From NCBI RefSeq assembly GCF_027497195.1, contig NZ_CP114905.1:2342001-2406000 (forward strand): a stretch of DNA of 64,000 nucleotides, read 5' to 3'. Numbering within the stretch: position 1 is the stretch's first letter; the number at the start of each line of letters is the position of its first letter. This document shows, one piece after another, positions 33,971-42,775 of this stretch. A program made the position numbers and the translations under genes. Origin of the DNA: Streptomyces sp. WMMC500 (GTDB lineage Bacteria; Actinomycetota; Actinomycetes; Streptomycetales; Streptomycetaceae). The notes below the pieces were generated by a model, which saw only the letters and a list, made by a program, of their open reading frames with translations, made no database searches and was not told the DNA's origin.

Positions 33971-34022
33971 GCCTGTCCCGTCGTTCGAGGCCGGGAGCCG
34001 CGGGCAGGGCCGGCCGGACGGC

Positions 34023-35537
34023 TCACGGCGCGAGGAGTTCATCGAAATTGGTGAGGTGCGTCCCGTGACGCACGTTCGATCCCTCCAGGACGGCCGCCTT
34101 CAGAATCTCCCGGTCCACCTCCTCACTGCGGCGGGGGGAGGCCACGCCGGGCGTGTGCTCGTAGTTCCACGCGATGACGTCGAGGAACACCGGGGCCTTC
34201 AGTTTCCAGCCGCTGGACAGCAGCGCCTGCGCGAAGGCGGGATAGGGGGTGTGCTGAGGATTGCCGAGCCAGTCGCGCAGATCGGTCTCCGCGACGCTGA
34301 AATCCACGCCGATTCCTCCCAGCGCACGAATGGTGTCCGCCGGGGACATCTCCACCGGTGCCGGCGTGGGGGGCGGCAGCGGGCGTCCGTCCGGCGGCGT
34401 GTGGGGGTTGTAGCCGTCGGTGCGGAAAATACAGAAGATCCGCGGCTCACCAGGCCGCCAGGGCCCGAGGCGCTCGACGTGGACCTCGCCCGTGGTATGG
34501 GTGATGTCGAACTTGAGGTGCAGGTCGTCTTCGCCCGGGTAGTTGTTGTCGTAGACCCACAGCTTGACTTCCTGACCGCTCTGCTCGTAGGCGTAGGCGA
34601 GCACCTGGTGGTTGTCGCCGATGTCGAGCGAGTCCGTCTGGATCAAGCCGATCGGGGAGAGCCGCCCGGCGTCGATGTCGTCCCGGATACGGGGCCACTC
34701 GTCCCGGTAGGTCACCCAGGAACGGCCCCGGGCCAGCCCGGTCAACTGGATCACGCCCTCATCGCCGTTGGGGTAGTGCGGCGACGAGTAGCCCAGCCAC
34801 CGGTGCCCGGAGCCGGTGATGTCGAAACTGTCGAGAAGCCGGTCCCTGATGAACTGGAAAAGGGGATCGGTCTCGGAATCGGGTGCCGTGGTCGTGGCGG
34901 GCGGCAGCTTGCCGGCGGCGAAGTAGTCCATGGCACCGAACGTCATGCCACCGCACATGCCGGCGCGGGCCTGCGTGATGGGGAGCCAGCCGTCATCGAC
35001 ACGGGCGAGCGCCAGCACACTGGCGGCCTCCTCGCCGAGTTCGTCGAGCAGTCGGTTCCAGAGGAAGCCCAGGGTCATGGCGGGAAGACCGGGTTTCCAC
35101 GAGTTGCGAAACTGGAAGCCGTTGACCGACGGGGTGAAGTTCGGAACCCGGCGGCGTGCGGTTTCCCGGAAGCGGATGGTGAGCCGCGCATGGTGCCCCT
35201 GGCCGCCGCTGAACGCCGCTTCGAATCCGGGCGGTGCCCGGATATGGAAGGTGTTGCCGTACGGTGACTCGACGAGCGGGCTGTTGAAGTATATGTACAA
35301 CTGTCGCGCCGGGTCGCCGTTCACGTTGTAGTACACCTTGCCCTCGGTACCGCTCGTCGGTACGAGGGTCAAATCTCCTTCGGCCCGCCATTCCGCGGTG
35401 GCGCCGGGGGCGATGGGGCTGGCCCGGGAGGGATACCACGGATCGGTCCAGTCACCTGATTTCATGCTGTCCGTGGCCCAGACGAGGGGGAAGGACGAGT
35501 CGTTGCGGATCTCCACCGCCATACGTATGCGTGACAC
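34023..35537 (-). CDS. Aegerolysin-like domain fused to a cysteine-peptidase-like domain
   Basis: 504 residues. GTG 35537 has GAGG 8 nt upstream; ATG 35522 is an alternative. Residues ~5-130 look like an aegerolysin/insecticidal-crystal-type beta-sandwich (VEIRNDSSFPLVW, GDWTDPWYPS, IAPGATAEWRAEG, GTEGKVYYNV, GGQGHHARLTIRF). A middle region of about 250 residues has a papain/C39-like order of residues: Cys in RAGMCGGMTFGAMDYF, His in DNHQVLAYAYE and Asp/Asn in WVYDNNYPGEDD. The last ~110 residues are unassigned. No signal peptide is seen. Third codon positions hold noticeably more A/T than in flanking genes, suggesting transfer. Aegerolysins bind membrane lipids and often act with a partner toxin; here the partner may be in the same chain. 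Domain calls are by eye. Confidence 0.62.
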   Translation of the reverse strand: MSRIRMAVEIRNDSSFPLVWATDSMKSGDWTDPWYPSRASPIAPGATAEWRAEGDLTLVPTSGTEGKVYYNVNGDPARQLYIYFNSPLVESPYGNTFHIRAPPGFEAAFSGGQGHHARLTIRFRETARRRVPNFTPSVNGFQFRNSWKPGLPAMTLGFLWNRLLDELGEEAASVLALARVDDGWLPITQARAGMCGGMTFGAMDYFAAGKLPPATTTAPDSETDPLFQFIRDRLLDSFDITGSGHRWLGYSSPHYPNGDEGVIQLTGLARGRSWVTYRDEWPRIRDDIDAGRLSPIGLIQTDSLDIGDNHQVLAYAYEQSGQEVKLWVYDNNYPGEDDLHLKFDITHTTGEVHVERLGPWRPGEPRIFCIFRTDGYNPHTPPDGRPLPPPTPAPVEMSPADTIRALGGIGVDFSVAETDLRDWLGNPQHTPYPAFAQALLSSGWKLKAPVFLDVIAWNYEHTPGVASPRRSEEVDREILKAAVLEGSNVRHGTHLTNFDELLAP

Positions 35538-35756
35538 CGTGATCGCCTCGCTTCAGAGTCACCCGGACGCGCACGCCCCACGCGACGAGCGCGCCCGGAG
35601 CAGGGTCACTTCCAGGCTCCGACGGCGGTTCCGGTCGTGCAACCCGGGGCCGCGGCGCCTCCCTCCTGCGGGGGACGCTCCGTCCCCCGTCGTAGCGCGG
35701 GCGGCTGGCTCCGTCGCGTGACGACCCGGCGGGTGCGCGCTGCCTAGCCTCCCCGC

Positions 35757-36968
35757 ATGAGGACGTACGGAGACATCACCGCCCGGCGCACACTCGCTTC
35801 CCTCCTGGGGCTGCTGCTGGCGCTCACCGCCTGCGGCGCGGACCGCGGCGAGGACGTGCGGGAGCTGCGGGACGACGGCGGCACCGCCGCCGTGGGCACG
35901 CGGGGCCACGCGCCCGGCCGGACGGACCCCGCCGATCCCGCCGCCCGCGCGGTGGAGAAGTATCTCGACGAGGTCTGGCCCGACGGCGCCCCCGGCACCG
36001 TTGTCGCCGCCCGCGGCGGCGACCTCGTGACCTGCTCCGGGCGCGGCCTCGCCGACATCAGGGACGGCCGCCGCACGCGCTGCGGCACCGTCTACGACAT
36101 CGCGTCGATGACCAAGCAGTTCACCGCCGCCGCGATCGTCAAGCTCCAGTCCGAGGGCCGGCTGCGCACCACCGACCGCCTCGGCCGGTACGTCGACCGC
36201 GTCCCCGCCGACAAGCGCGGCATCACGCTGCACCACCTGCTCACCCACACCGCCGGCCTCCCCGAGGCCGTCGGCGACGACTACGACCCCCTCTCCCGCG
36301 ACGAGTTGGTCGCCGCCGCCCTCGCCACCCCCCTCGACACCCCGCCCGGCGAGACCTACGCCTACTCCAACACCGGCTACAGCCTCCTCGCCGCCGTCGT
36401 GGAGAAGGCGTCCGGCACCGACTACGAGGCGTACCTCGCCGACCGCCTCTTCCGACCCGCCGGCATGACCGACACCGGCTACGTCCTGCCCGACTGGGAC
36501 ACCGACCGCATCGCCACCGAGTACGACGAGAAGGGCCGCCCGCAGGGCACTCCCCTGGATCACCCCTGGGCCGCCGACGGCCCGTACTGGAACCTCCGCG
36601 GCAACGGCGGCATGCTCTCCACCGCCCGCGACATGCTCCGCTGGCACCGCGCCCTGCTCGGCGACCGCATCCTCGGCGACCACGAGAAGTCCCTGCTCTT
36701 CCGGCCGTACGTCTCCGAGGGCGAGGCCGGCGGCATCGAGTCCTTCTACGGCTACGGCTGGAGCATCCTCGATCTCGACGGCTCCCGCCTCGCCACCCAC
36801 GACGGCGGCAACGACTGGTCCGGCGGCCGTGTCGCCCGCTACCTGGACGACGGCGTGCTGGTCTTCTGGATCAGCAACCACGTGGCGCGCGCCGGGCGGT
36901 GGGACGTCGCCGCCGGGGACCGGGAGCTGGTCACCGGAATCGCCGAACGGGTGCGCGCCCGCCCGTAG
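35757..36968 (+). CDS. Beta-lactamase-family serine hydrolase lipoprotein
   Basis: 403 residues. A lipoprotein signal ends at LTAC (LLGLLLALTACGAD). The mature domain is the class C beta-lactamase/DD-peptidase fold: SMTKQF gives the Ser-x-x-Lys catalytic pair, YSNTGYSLL the Tyr-x-Asn motif, and HDGGN near the end replaces the KTG box. HLLTHTAGLPE is typical of the AmpC-like esterase/D-aminopeptidase group. It acts outside the membrane on a peptide, ester or cell-wall substrate; a true resistance enzyme is less likely. The LOG-family gene begins 9 bp after its stop. Confidence 0.85.
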   Translation: MRTYGDITARRTLASLLGLLLALTACGADRGEDVRELRDDGGTAAVGTRGHAPGRTDPADPAARAVEKYLDEVWPDGAPGTVVAARGGDLVTCSGRGLADIRDGRRTRCGTVYDIASMTKQFTAAAIVKLQSEGRLRTTDRLGRYVDRVPADKRGITLHHLLTHTAGLPEAVGDDYDPLSRDELVAAALATPLDTPPGETYAYSNTGYSLLAAVVEKASGTDYEAYLADRLFRPAGMTDTGYVLPDWDTDRIATEYDEKGRPQGTPLDHPWAADGPYWNLRGNGGMLSTARDMLRWHRALLGDRILGDHEKSLLFRPYVSEGEAGGIESFYGYGWSILDLDGSRLATHDGGNDWSGGRVARYLDDGVLVFWISNHVARAGRWDVAAGDRELVTGIAERVRARP

Positions 36969-36977
36969 GGTGGGCCC

Positions 36978-38081
36978 ATGCCGCACTCGCCGTTCGAGAT
37001 CGAGTCCCTCGCCGAGTTCGACGCCGCCGTCGCCTCCGGCTCCATCAGCGGGTTCCGCGTGCAGTCCGTCGATCTGACGGCCCGTACGCGGCTGCTGCTC
37101 ACCGCCGACGTGCACGGCGCGGTGTTCCTCGGCTGCCCGATGGCCGAGGAGGCGGCGCGGCGCGTGCAGCGCGACGGCGCGCTGGTCTTCCCCGTGGTGC
37201 CGGATCTGCCGTTCGACCCGTACCGGGGTGCGCTGTACACCGCGGACGAGCTGTTCGCGGGCCTGGCGCGGGGGTACGAGGAGACGCCGGACGCCCGCTC
37301 GTACGCCTGGTTCCGCCGCACCCGTGCCGAGCACGACATATTCGCCGCCGTGATCCGCGGCATGCACGACGAGTCGATGTCCAACGCCCTCGACGAGCGG
37401 CTGCGCGCGGGCCGCCCGGTCGTCGGCGTCATGGGCGGGCACGCCCTGGCGCGCGGCGGCGAGGACTACGCGGGCGCGGCCCGGCTGGGCCGGGCGCTGG
37501 TGCGCGCCGGGTTCGACGTGGCCACCGGCGGCGGGCCCGGCGCCATGGAGGCGGCCAACCTGGGGGCGTACGGCGCGGAGTTCGACGACGCGACGCTCGA
37601 CGAGGCGGTGCGGATGCTGGGCAAGGCGCCGTCGTTCAGCCCGTCGGTGGCCCAGTGGGCGGACGCGGCGTTCGCGGTACGGGAGCGGTGGCCGGGCGGC
37701 GGCGACTCGATCGGCATTCCCACGTGGTTCTACGGCCACGAGCCGCCGAACGCCTTCGCCGGCCACATCGCGAAGTACTTCACGAACGCGCTCCGCGAGG
37801 ACGGCCTGCTGGCCCGCAGCACGGCGGGCGTGGTGTTCCTGCCGGGCGCGGCGGGCACGGTGCAGGAGGTCTTCGACGCGGCGACGCCCAACTACTACGA
37901 GTCGCGCGGCGCACCGCGGCCGATGGTGCTGGTGAACCGCGACCACTGGACGGCGCGGCTGCCGGCGTGGCCGTTGCTGTCGGCACTGGCGGCGGGCCGG
38001 TCGATGGCACCGCGGATCGCGCTCGTCGACACGGTGGACGAGGCCCCGCAGGCGCTGCTGCGACTGGGAGCGGCGGACTAG
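36978..38081 (+). CDS. LOG-family (lysine-decarboxylase-like Rossmann) protein
   Basis: 367 residues from ATG 36978 (GGTGGG upstream). The second half carries the LOG-family phosphoribohydrolase landmarks: VGVMGGHALARGG, FDVATGGGPGAMEAANLGA and FLPGAAGTVQEVFDA (a PGGxGTxxE variant with Ala for the second Gly). LOG proteins cleave nucleotide 5'-monophosphates, for example in cytokinin activation. The N-terminal ~125 residues are an extra domain, as in longer bacterial homologues. Probably co-transcribed with the serine hydrolase. Confidence 0.82.
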   Translation: MPHSPFEIESLAEFDAAVASGSISGFRVQSVDLTARTRLLLTADVHGAVFLGCPMAEEAARRVQRDGALVFPVVPDLPFDPYRGALYTADELFAGLARGYEETPDARSYAWFRRTRAEHDIFAAVIRGMHDESMSNALDERLRAGRPVVGVMGGHALARGGEDYAGAARLGRALVRAGFDVATGGGPGAMEAANLGAYGAEFDDATLDEAVRMLGKAPSFSPSVAQWADAAFAVRERWPGGGDSIGIPTWFYGHEPPNAFAGHIAKYFTNALREDGLLARSTAGVVFLPGAAGTVQEVFDAATPNYYESRGAPRPMVLVNRDHWTARLPAWPLLSALAAGRSMAPRIALVDTVDEAPQALLRLGAAD

Positions 38082-38205
38082 GGACGGGCTCGGGGAGATG
38101 TAGCCCGCGGGGGTCTCGGGGGCGGAGCCCCGGCATCGGGTACAAGCCGCGGAGATCAGTGACGGCATTGTCCGTGACCAACAGTGTTGAGCGTGTTGTT
38201 GCGGT

Positions 38206-38251
38206 GGGTGCGTACCCGAGAGGGCGGCGAATCGCGCTCTCGGGTACACCC
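38206..38251. terminator. Long hairpin between convergent genes
   Basis: GGGTG plus TACCCGAGAG (38206-38222, two bases bulged) pairs with CTCTCGGGTACACCC (38237-38251), a 15-bp stem. It sits in the 259-bp gap between the LOG gene (+) and the HTH-NB-ARC-TPR gene (-), so it probably serves as a two-way terminator. Confidence 0.6.
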
Positions 38252-38340
38252 TTGGGTGCGGGTGGTGCCGATCGTGGAGCTGTGGGCGGTGCCGAACTCT
38301 GCGACGTGCCGCCCCCTGCCCTCGCCACCCGGGCGCCTGC

Positions 38341-40872
38341 TCACGGGTCGCGCTGTTCGCCCCGGGCCTCGGGCCGGCGATGGGGTCCCGCGGCGGTCGG
38401 GGCGGGGTTCTCGGCCAGCAGGGCGCCGAGGGCGGCGGCTTCGGGGGTGCCGAGTTCGCCGAACAGTTCCAGGGCCCGCTGCCACTGGGCGCGGGCCGCG
38501 TCCGGCTGGGCCAGCAGTTGGTGGCAGTGGCCACTCTCCTCCAGGGCCCGCGCCTGCTGGTAGCGGTCGCCCAGCTCCGCGGCGCGGTCGGCGGCCAGCC
38601 GGTGGCATTCCAGCGCCTGCTGGGCCCGCGCAGCCCCGCCCGAGACGCGCAGCGTGGTGCCCAGCTCGTTGAGAAGCGCCACCTCGGCGCTGCGGTGGCC
38701 GATCTCCCGGACCACTTCAAGCGCCTCGTGGATGGCGGTCAGGGCCGCCGGGTAATGCCCGGAGTGCCGTTGGATGGAGCCGATGGTGCCCAGCACGTTG
38801 GCCTCGCTGACCCGGTCACCCACTGTTTGCGCGACGGCGAGGATCTCTCGGCTCATGGCCAGGATCTCGGCACCGGTCTCGAACGTCTCCGCGAAGCGGC
38901 CCAGCGGCTCGTACCACGCTCCGCGTGCGCCCAGCCGGTCGTGCCCACCGTCCGGCGCGGCCAGTTCCCGGGCGATCGCCAGCGCCGCCGTGTAGTGGTC
39001 GCGGGCCTCCGGGTATCGGCCCTGGTGCTGGAGCACCTCGCCGAGGTTGCCCAGTGCCCATCCCTCGCCCGCCCGGTCGCCCAGCGCGCGGAAACCCCTC
39101 AGCGCCTGCCGGAAGCTGGACTCGGCCCGCGGGAAGCGGCCCAACCGCCAGTGCACCGCGCCGAGTCGGGCCAACGCGACGGCCCGGGTGGCGGGGTCCG
39201 GGTCCTCGGCGGCCAGGCCGTGCAGCGCCTCAGCCTCCGGATAGTGGCCGGCGGTGTCGAGGTAGCGGGCGAGCAGCCCGGAAAGCACCCCCGCGTGACC
39301 GGCACCCTCCCTTTGCCCGCCGCCTCGCTGCGCGCCCCCGTCGGCGGCGGCCACCGCGACGGCGAGCAGGCCGTCCCGTTCGCTCTCCATCCACGCCGCG
39401 GCGGCCCGCCGGTCGCCCGGCGCGGGCAGTTCCGGTCCGCCGGGCCCGGGATCCGGGCGGCGGTGGCGCTCGTACGGCGCCAAGACGTCCATCGCCCGCG
39501 CGGCGGCGTGCCGGTGGTAGGACAACAACCGCTCGAACGCCGCCCTTCGGGTCCGCGCCGGTTGCTCGTCGTGGGCGCGGGCCGTCGCGTAGACGCGTAC
39601 CAGATCGTGGAACTCGTACCGCCCGGGTGCCGGCTGGCGCAGGAGGTGGGCGGCGTGCAGGGCGGCAAGCCCGGCCGCGGCAGCCGGCCGGTCGGTCCCG
39701 GTGAGCGCGGCGGCGGCCCAGGAGTCCACATCGGGGCCCGGGTGGCAGGCCAGCAGCCGGAACAGTCGCCGGCAGTCGGGCGCCAGGCTCTCGTAGGAGA
39801 GCCGGAGCGCCAGCTCGACGCTGTCCTCGCAGCGCAGCCGGGTCCGCTGCCCGGTGAGGAGTTCCAGGTGGTCGGCGAGGGTCCAGCCGAACCGGTCCCG
39901 GATCCGCCCGGCCACCACCCCGAGCGCCAGCGGTAGGTGGCCGATCGAGCCGGCGATCAGCGCGGCGGTCGCCGGGTCGGCATCTACACGCTCCGCGCCC
40001 GCGGTCCTGCGCAGCAGGTCCAGCGACTCGCGCGGGCTGAACACCTCAAGCGGCAGCCGCTCGGCGCCGGTCAGTCCGGTCAGCCGATGGCGGCTGGTGA
40101 CCAGGGTCCGGCAGCCCTCGCCGAGCAGCAGCGGCGCCACCTGCGCCGCCGATCCCGCGTCGTCCAGCACCACCAGCGTGCGCAGCCGGGTGGCCCGGCG
40201 GCGGAACTCGCGTACGCGTCCGGCCGCGTCCAGCAGCCGGATGCGGTCGGCGGACATCCCCAGCCGCCGCAGGAACCCTTCGAGCACTGCCTCCGGGGCG
40301 GCCGGCGGCAGGTCGGGAGCGTGCCCGCGGAGGTTGACCCAGAGGACCGCGCCGAACCGTTCGCGCCGCAGCAGCAGGTGAACGGCACGCACGGCCAGGG
40401 TGGTCTTACCGATCCCCGCCATGCCCTCCACGACCGTCACACGCGGGGCCACGCTCGGCGCCAGCAACACGGCCAACTCGGCCTCGCGGCCGGTGAACGC
40501 CGGGAGGTCGTCGGGCGGCGTACCCGCCACCGTGGCCACCCCGGCGCCCGCCGAACCGCCGACCACCCGCGCGTGGGCCGCCCGCCAGCGGCCGGCCCCG
40601 CCGGCCACCAGCGCCTCGGCCACGTCGGCCAGCAACTCCGCGTCGAGCCGACGGCGGCCCGGCCGGAAGCACCGGTGCACGGTGTCGAAGGCGGGCACCT
40701 CGGGCACCCCGCGATCGGCCCGGGCGCGCACGACCCGCCGGTGCACCTCCCGCTCCGACACACCTGCCCAGACGCGTAACTCCCGCAACCGGGACACCAG
40801 GTCGTCCACCGTCCTGGCACCATCCGGCTGCGGCAGCGCGCCATCGTCGCCTTCGCGTACGGAGGACGTCAT
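38341..40872 (-). CDS. HTH-NB-ARC-TPR regulator
   Basis: 843 residues from ATG 40872 (GGGGGGAG upstream). The N-terminal ~85 residues (DLVSRLRELRVWAGVSEREVHRRV, FDTVHRCFRPGRRRLD) resemble the Xre-like helix-turn-helix head of streptomycete NB-ARC regulators. The NB-ARC domain follows: FTGREAELAVLL, Walker A EGMAGIGKTTLA, Walker B RTLVVLDDAGS, LVTSRHRL, and GHLPLALGVVAGRI. TPR-like repeats fill the last ~330 residues (EGWALGNLGEVLQHQGRYPEARDHY). Codon 32 (40777-40779) is TTA, tying it to bldA. STAND proteins of this layout act as signal-dependent transcription switches. Target and signal are unknown; the next gene upstream is a secreted protease inhibitor. Confidence 0.86.
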   Translation of the reverse strand: MTSSVREGDDGALPQPDGARTVDDLVSRLRELRVWAGVSEREVHRRVVRARADRGVPEVPAFDTVHRCFRPGRRRLDAELLADVAEALVAGGAGRWRAAHARVVGGSAGAGVATVAGTPPDDLPAFTGREAELAVLLAPSVAPRVTVVEGMAGIGKTTLAVRAVHLLLRRERFGAVLWVNLRGHAPDLPPAAPEAVLEGFLRRLGMSADRIRLLDAAGRVREFRRRATRLRTLVVLDDAGSAAQVAPLLLGEGCRTLVTSRHRLTGLTGAERLPLEVFSPRESLDLLRRTAGAERVDADPATAALIAGSIGHLPLALGVVAGRIRDRFGWTLADHLELLTGQRTRLRCEDSVELALRLSYESLAPDCRRLFRLLACHPGPDVDSWAAAALTGTDRPAAAAGLAALHAAHLLRQPAPGRYEFHDLVRVYATARAHDEQPARTRRAAFERLLSYHRHAAARAMDVLAPYERHRRPDPGPGGPELPAPGDRRAAAAWMESERDGLLAVAVAAADGGAQRGGGQREGAGHAGVLSGLLARYLDTAGHYPEAEALHGLAAEDPDPATRAVALARLGAVHWRLGRFPRAESSFRQALRGFRALGDRAGEGWALGNLGEVLQHQGRYPEARDHYTAALAIARELAAPDGGHDRLGARGAWYEPLGRFAETFETGAEILAMSREILAVAQTVGDRVSEANVLGTIGSIQRHSGHYPAALTAIHEALEVVREIGHRSAEVALLNELGTTLRVSGGAARAQQALECHRLAADRAAELGDRYQQARALEESGHCHQLLAQPDAARAQWQRALELFGELGTPEAAALGALLAENPAPTAAGPHRRPEARGEQRDP

Positions 40873-41004
40873 CCGCTCCCCCCGGAGACCCGCCCGATAC
40901 GAGCGTTCACCTACCCGCGGCGCGCCCCCGCCATTCCCGGGCGCGACGGGGACCCCGCCGTGGCGGTCCACCCACGACCACCCCGGCGGCGCTTCGCCCG
41001 GCGA

Positions 41005-41502
41005 TCAGTTCGGGCAGCCGGTGGAGTTGTGGCGGCACAGGGAGCCGATGAGGTAGCGGCCACTGAGGTTGCCTCTGTCGCCGGCGACGGTGCTGCCGAT
41101 GCGGCTCTTGTATCCCGGGTCCAGGTAGTAGTGGTAGCGGTATGCGGTGCGGTTGTAGACCGAGTGGGGGATGACTTCGTTGCGGATCCAGGAGCAGGCC
41201 GCAAAGACGTCCGGGTAGTTCCTCCCGAAGGTGCACCGCAGGCCCTGGCCGTTCTCGCCGGACCAGAAGCAGATGTAGCCGACGGGGCAGTCGCCGTACG
41301 CGGCGGTGCCGACGTCGTCGCCGAAGCCGGCGGCCTGGCCGGGAGCGAGCGACAGAGGGACGTGCGCCGGAGCGGCCTGTGTCGCGGAGGCCACCGGAGC
41401 GGCTTCCGACGCGAAAACCGCCGGCGCGGCGGTCAGGAGCGAGCCGAGCAGCGTCGCGATCACCATCGCCACGGGCGCCAGGAGTCGTGAGAGAAAGCGC
41501 AA
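41005..41502 (-). CDS. Secreted peptidase-inhibitor family I36 protein
   Basis: 165 residues. The start appears to be TTG at 41502, with GGAGGG at good spacing. A classic Sec signal peptide (MRFLSRLLAPVAMVIATLLGSLLTAAPAVFA) is followed by a pro-like Ala-rich stretch. The mature C-terminal half has CPVGYICFWSGENGQGLRC, the hallmark of family I36 (Streptomyces metalloproteinase inhibitor) and related beta/gamma-crystallin-like proteins, with paired Cys residues. It is probably exported and could inhibit an extracellular metalloprotease. Codon use is somewhat less GC-biased than in neighbours. Confidence 0.8.
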   Translation of the reverse strand: MRFLSRLLAPVAMVIATLLGSLLTAAPAVFASEAAPVASATQAAPAHVPLSLAPGQAAGFGDDVGTAAYGDCPVGYICFWSGENGQGLRCTFGRNYPDVFAACSWIRNEVIPHSVYNRTAYRYHYYLDPGYKSRIGSTVAGDRGNLSGRYLIGSLCRHNSTGCPN

Positions 41503-41671
41503 GGTGTTCCCTCCTCAGGCGGTGAGCCTGTGAGCCGCATCCTCACGCGGGGCCCCGGTGGCAGTCCTGCATCCCGGTCAAAGTCGGTCAGCGTCGGTGA
41601 CCCGCAGCGGCCTTCGTGCAGGTGCGGGCCGGCACCGGGGGCGGGGCCGGGGAGCAACCCCCGCCGCCCGC

Positions 41672-42775
41672 TCAGTCCCCCAGCACCACCACCTCCGACG
41701 CCTCGAACCCCACCCCCACCCTGTCCCCCACCTCCGGCGAACCCCGCAGCGCCACCGACGACTCCAGCGACGGCCCCCGCTCCGGCCGCAGCGTCAGCAG
41801 CACCTGCTCCCCGCGGAACGTCCGCCCGACCACCTCGCAGTCCAGCCCCGACCCCGCCGGCAGCACCCGCACCCCCGCCGGCCGCACCAGCAGCGACCGC
41901 TCCCCCGCCCCCGCAGCGGCACCGCCCCCGGCACGAGCCCCCGACACCCCCACCTTCCCCCACGGCGTGTCCGCCACCGCCCCGTGCACCGTCCCCCGCA
42001 CGACGTTCGCGAATCCCAGGAACCGCGCCACGAACTCGTCCGCCGGGCGCTCCCACACCTCCACCGGCGTGCCGGTCTGCGCGACGCGGCCCTCCCGCAT
42101 CACCACCACCCGGTCCGCCAGCGCGAACGCCTCCCCCTGGTCGTGCGTGACCGCCAGCACCGTCGTGCCCAGCCGCCCGAAGAGCTGCCGCAGCTCCACC
42201 ACCAGCCGCTCCCGCAGCGAGCGGTCCAACTGCCCCAGCGGCTCGTCCAGCATCAGCAGTTGCGGCGACGGCGCCAGTGCCCGCGCCAGCGCCACCCGCT
42301 GCTGCTCCCCGCCGGACAGGGCTCCCACCGCCCGCCGCTGCGCCCCCGGCAGGCCGACGAGCTCCAGCAGTTCGGCGACCCGTTCCCGGGCCGCCGCCCG
42401 CGAGGCCCCGTGCATGCGCAGCCCGAAGGCCACGTTCCCGCCCACGTCCCGGTGCGGGAACAACTGCTGGTCCTGGAACATCAGCCCCACCCCCCGGCGG
42501 TGCGCCGGCACCCCGGCCAGGTCCCGCCCGCCGAGCAGCACCCGCCCGCCGGCCACGGGCTGCAGCCCGGCCACGGCCCGCAGCAGCGTGGACTTGCCGC
42601 TGCCGCTGGGCCCGAGGACGCTGACGATCTCGTGGTCCGCGACGTCGAGGCCGATCCCGTCGACCGCCGCGCGGTCGCCGTAGCGCACGGTGACGTCGTC
42701 GAGTGCGAGCGTGGCTTCTCCGCTCCCTGAGGGGAGGGGCTTCGTTCCCTCGCGGGAATGAGTTTCCTGATTCAT
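41672..42775 (-). CDS. thiQ: Thiamine ABC transporter ATP-binding protein with IS-derived N-terminus
   Basis: 367 residues. ABC ATPase core: Walker A LGPSGSGKST, Q-loop FQDQQLFPHRDV, signature LSGGEQQRVALARA, Walker B LLMLDEPLGQLD, H-loop VTHDQGEAF, then a TOBE-like C-terminal domain. By operon context (thiB, thiP, TPP riboswitch) it energises thiamine uptake. The conserved domain begins at about residue 21 (ATLALDDVTVRYGD). The first ~20 residues, the ATG and its GGGGAGG ribosome binding site lie in sequence that looks like the right end of the adjacent tnpB element, including its end hairpin (residues ~12-18). The original start was probably lost to the insertion. Confidence 0.85.
   Translation of the reverse strand: MNQETHSREGTKPLPSGSGEATLALDDVTVRYGDRAAVDGIGLDVADHEIVSVLGPSGSGKSTLLRAVAGLQPVAGGRVLLGGRDLAGVPAHRRGVGLMFQDQQLFPHRDVGGNVAFGLRMHGASRAAARERVAELLELVGLPGAQRRAVGALSGGEQQRVALARALAPSPQLLMLDEPLGQLDRSLRERLVVELRQLFGRLGTTVLAVTHDQGEAFALADRVVVMREGRVAQTGTPVEVWERPADEFVARFLGFANVVRGTVHGAVADTPWGKVGVSGARAGGGAAAGAGERSLLVRPAGVRVLPAGSGLDCEVVGRTFRGEQVLLTLRPERGPSLESSVALRGSPEVGDRVGVGFEASEVVVLGD

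Noticed and set aside
35757..36968. True beta-lactamase resistance gene
   Set aside because: The class C catalytic pairs are present, but the KTG box is replaced and HLLTHTAGLPE is typical of the esterase/peptidase branch.
38341..40872. STAND/NB-ARC protein as an antiphage (Avs-like) system
   Set aside because: The N-terminal part looks like a DNA-binding helix-turn-helix rather than a nuclease or protease effector, and no defence genes are adjacent. A transcription regulator is the simpler reading.
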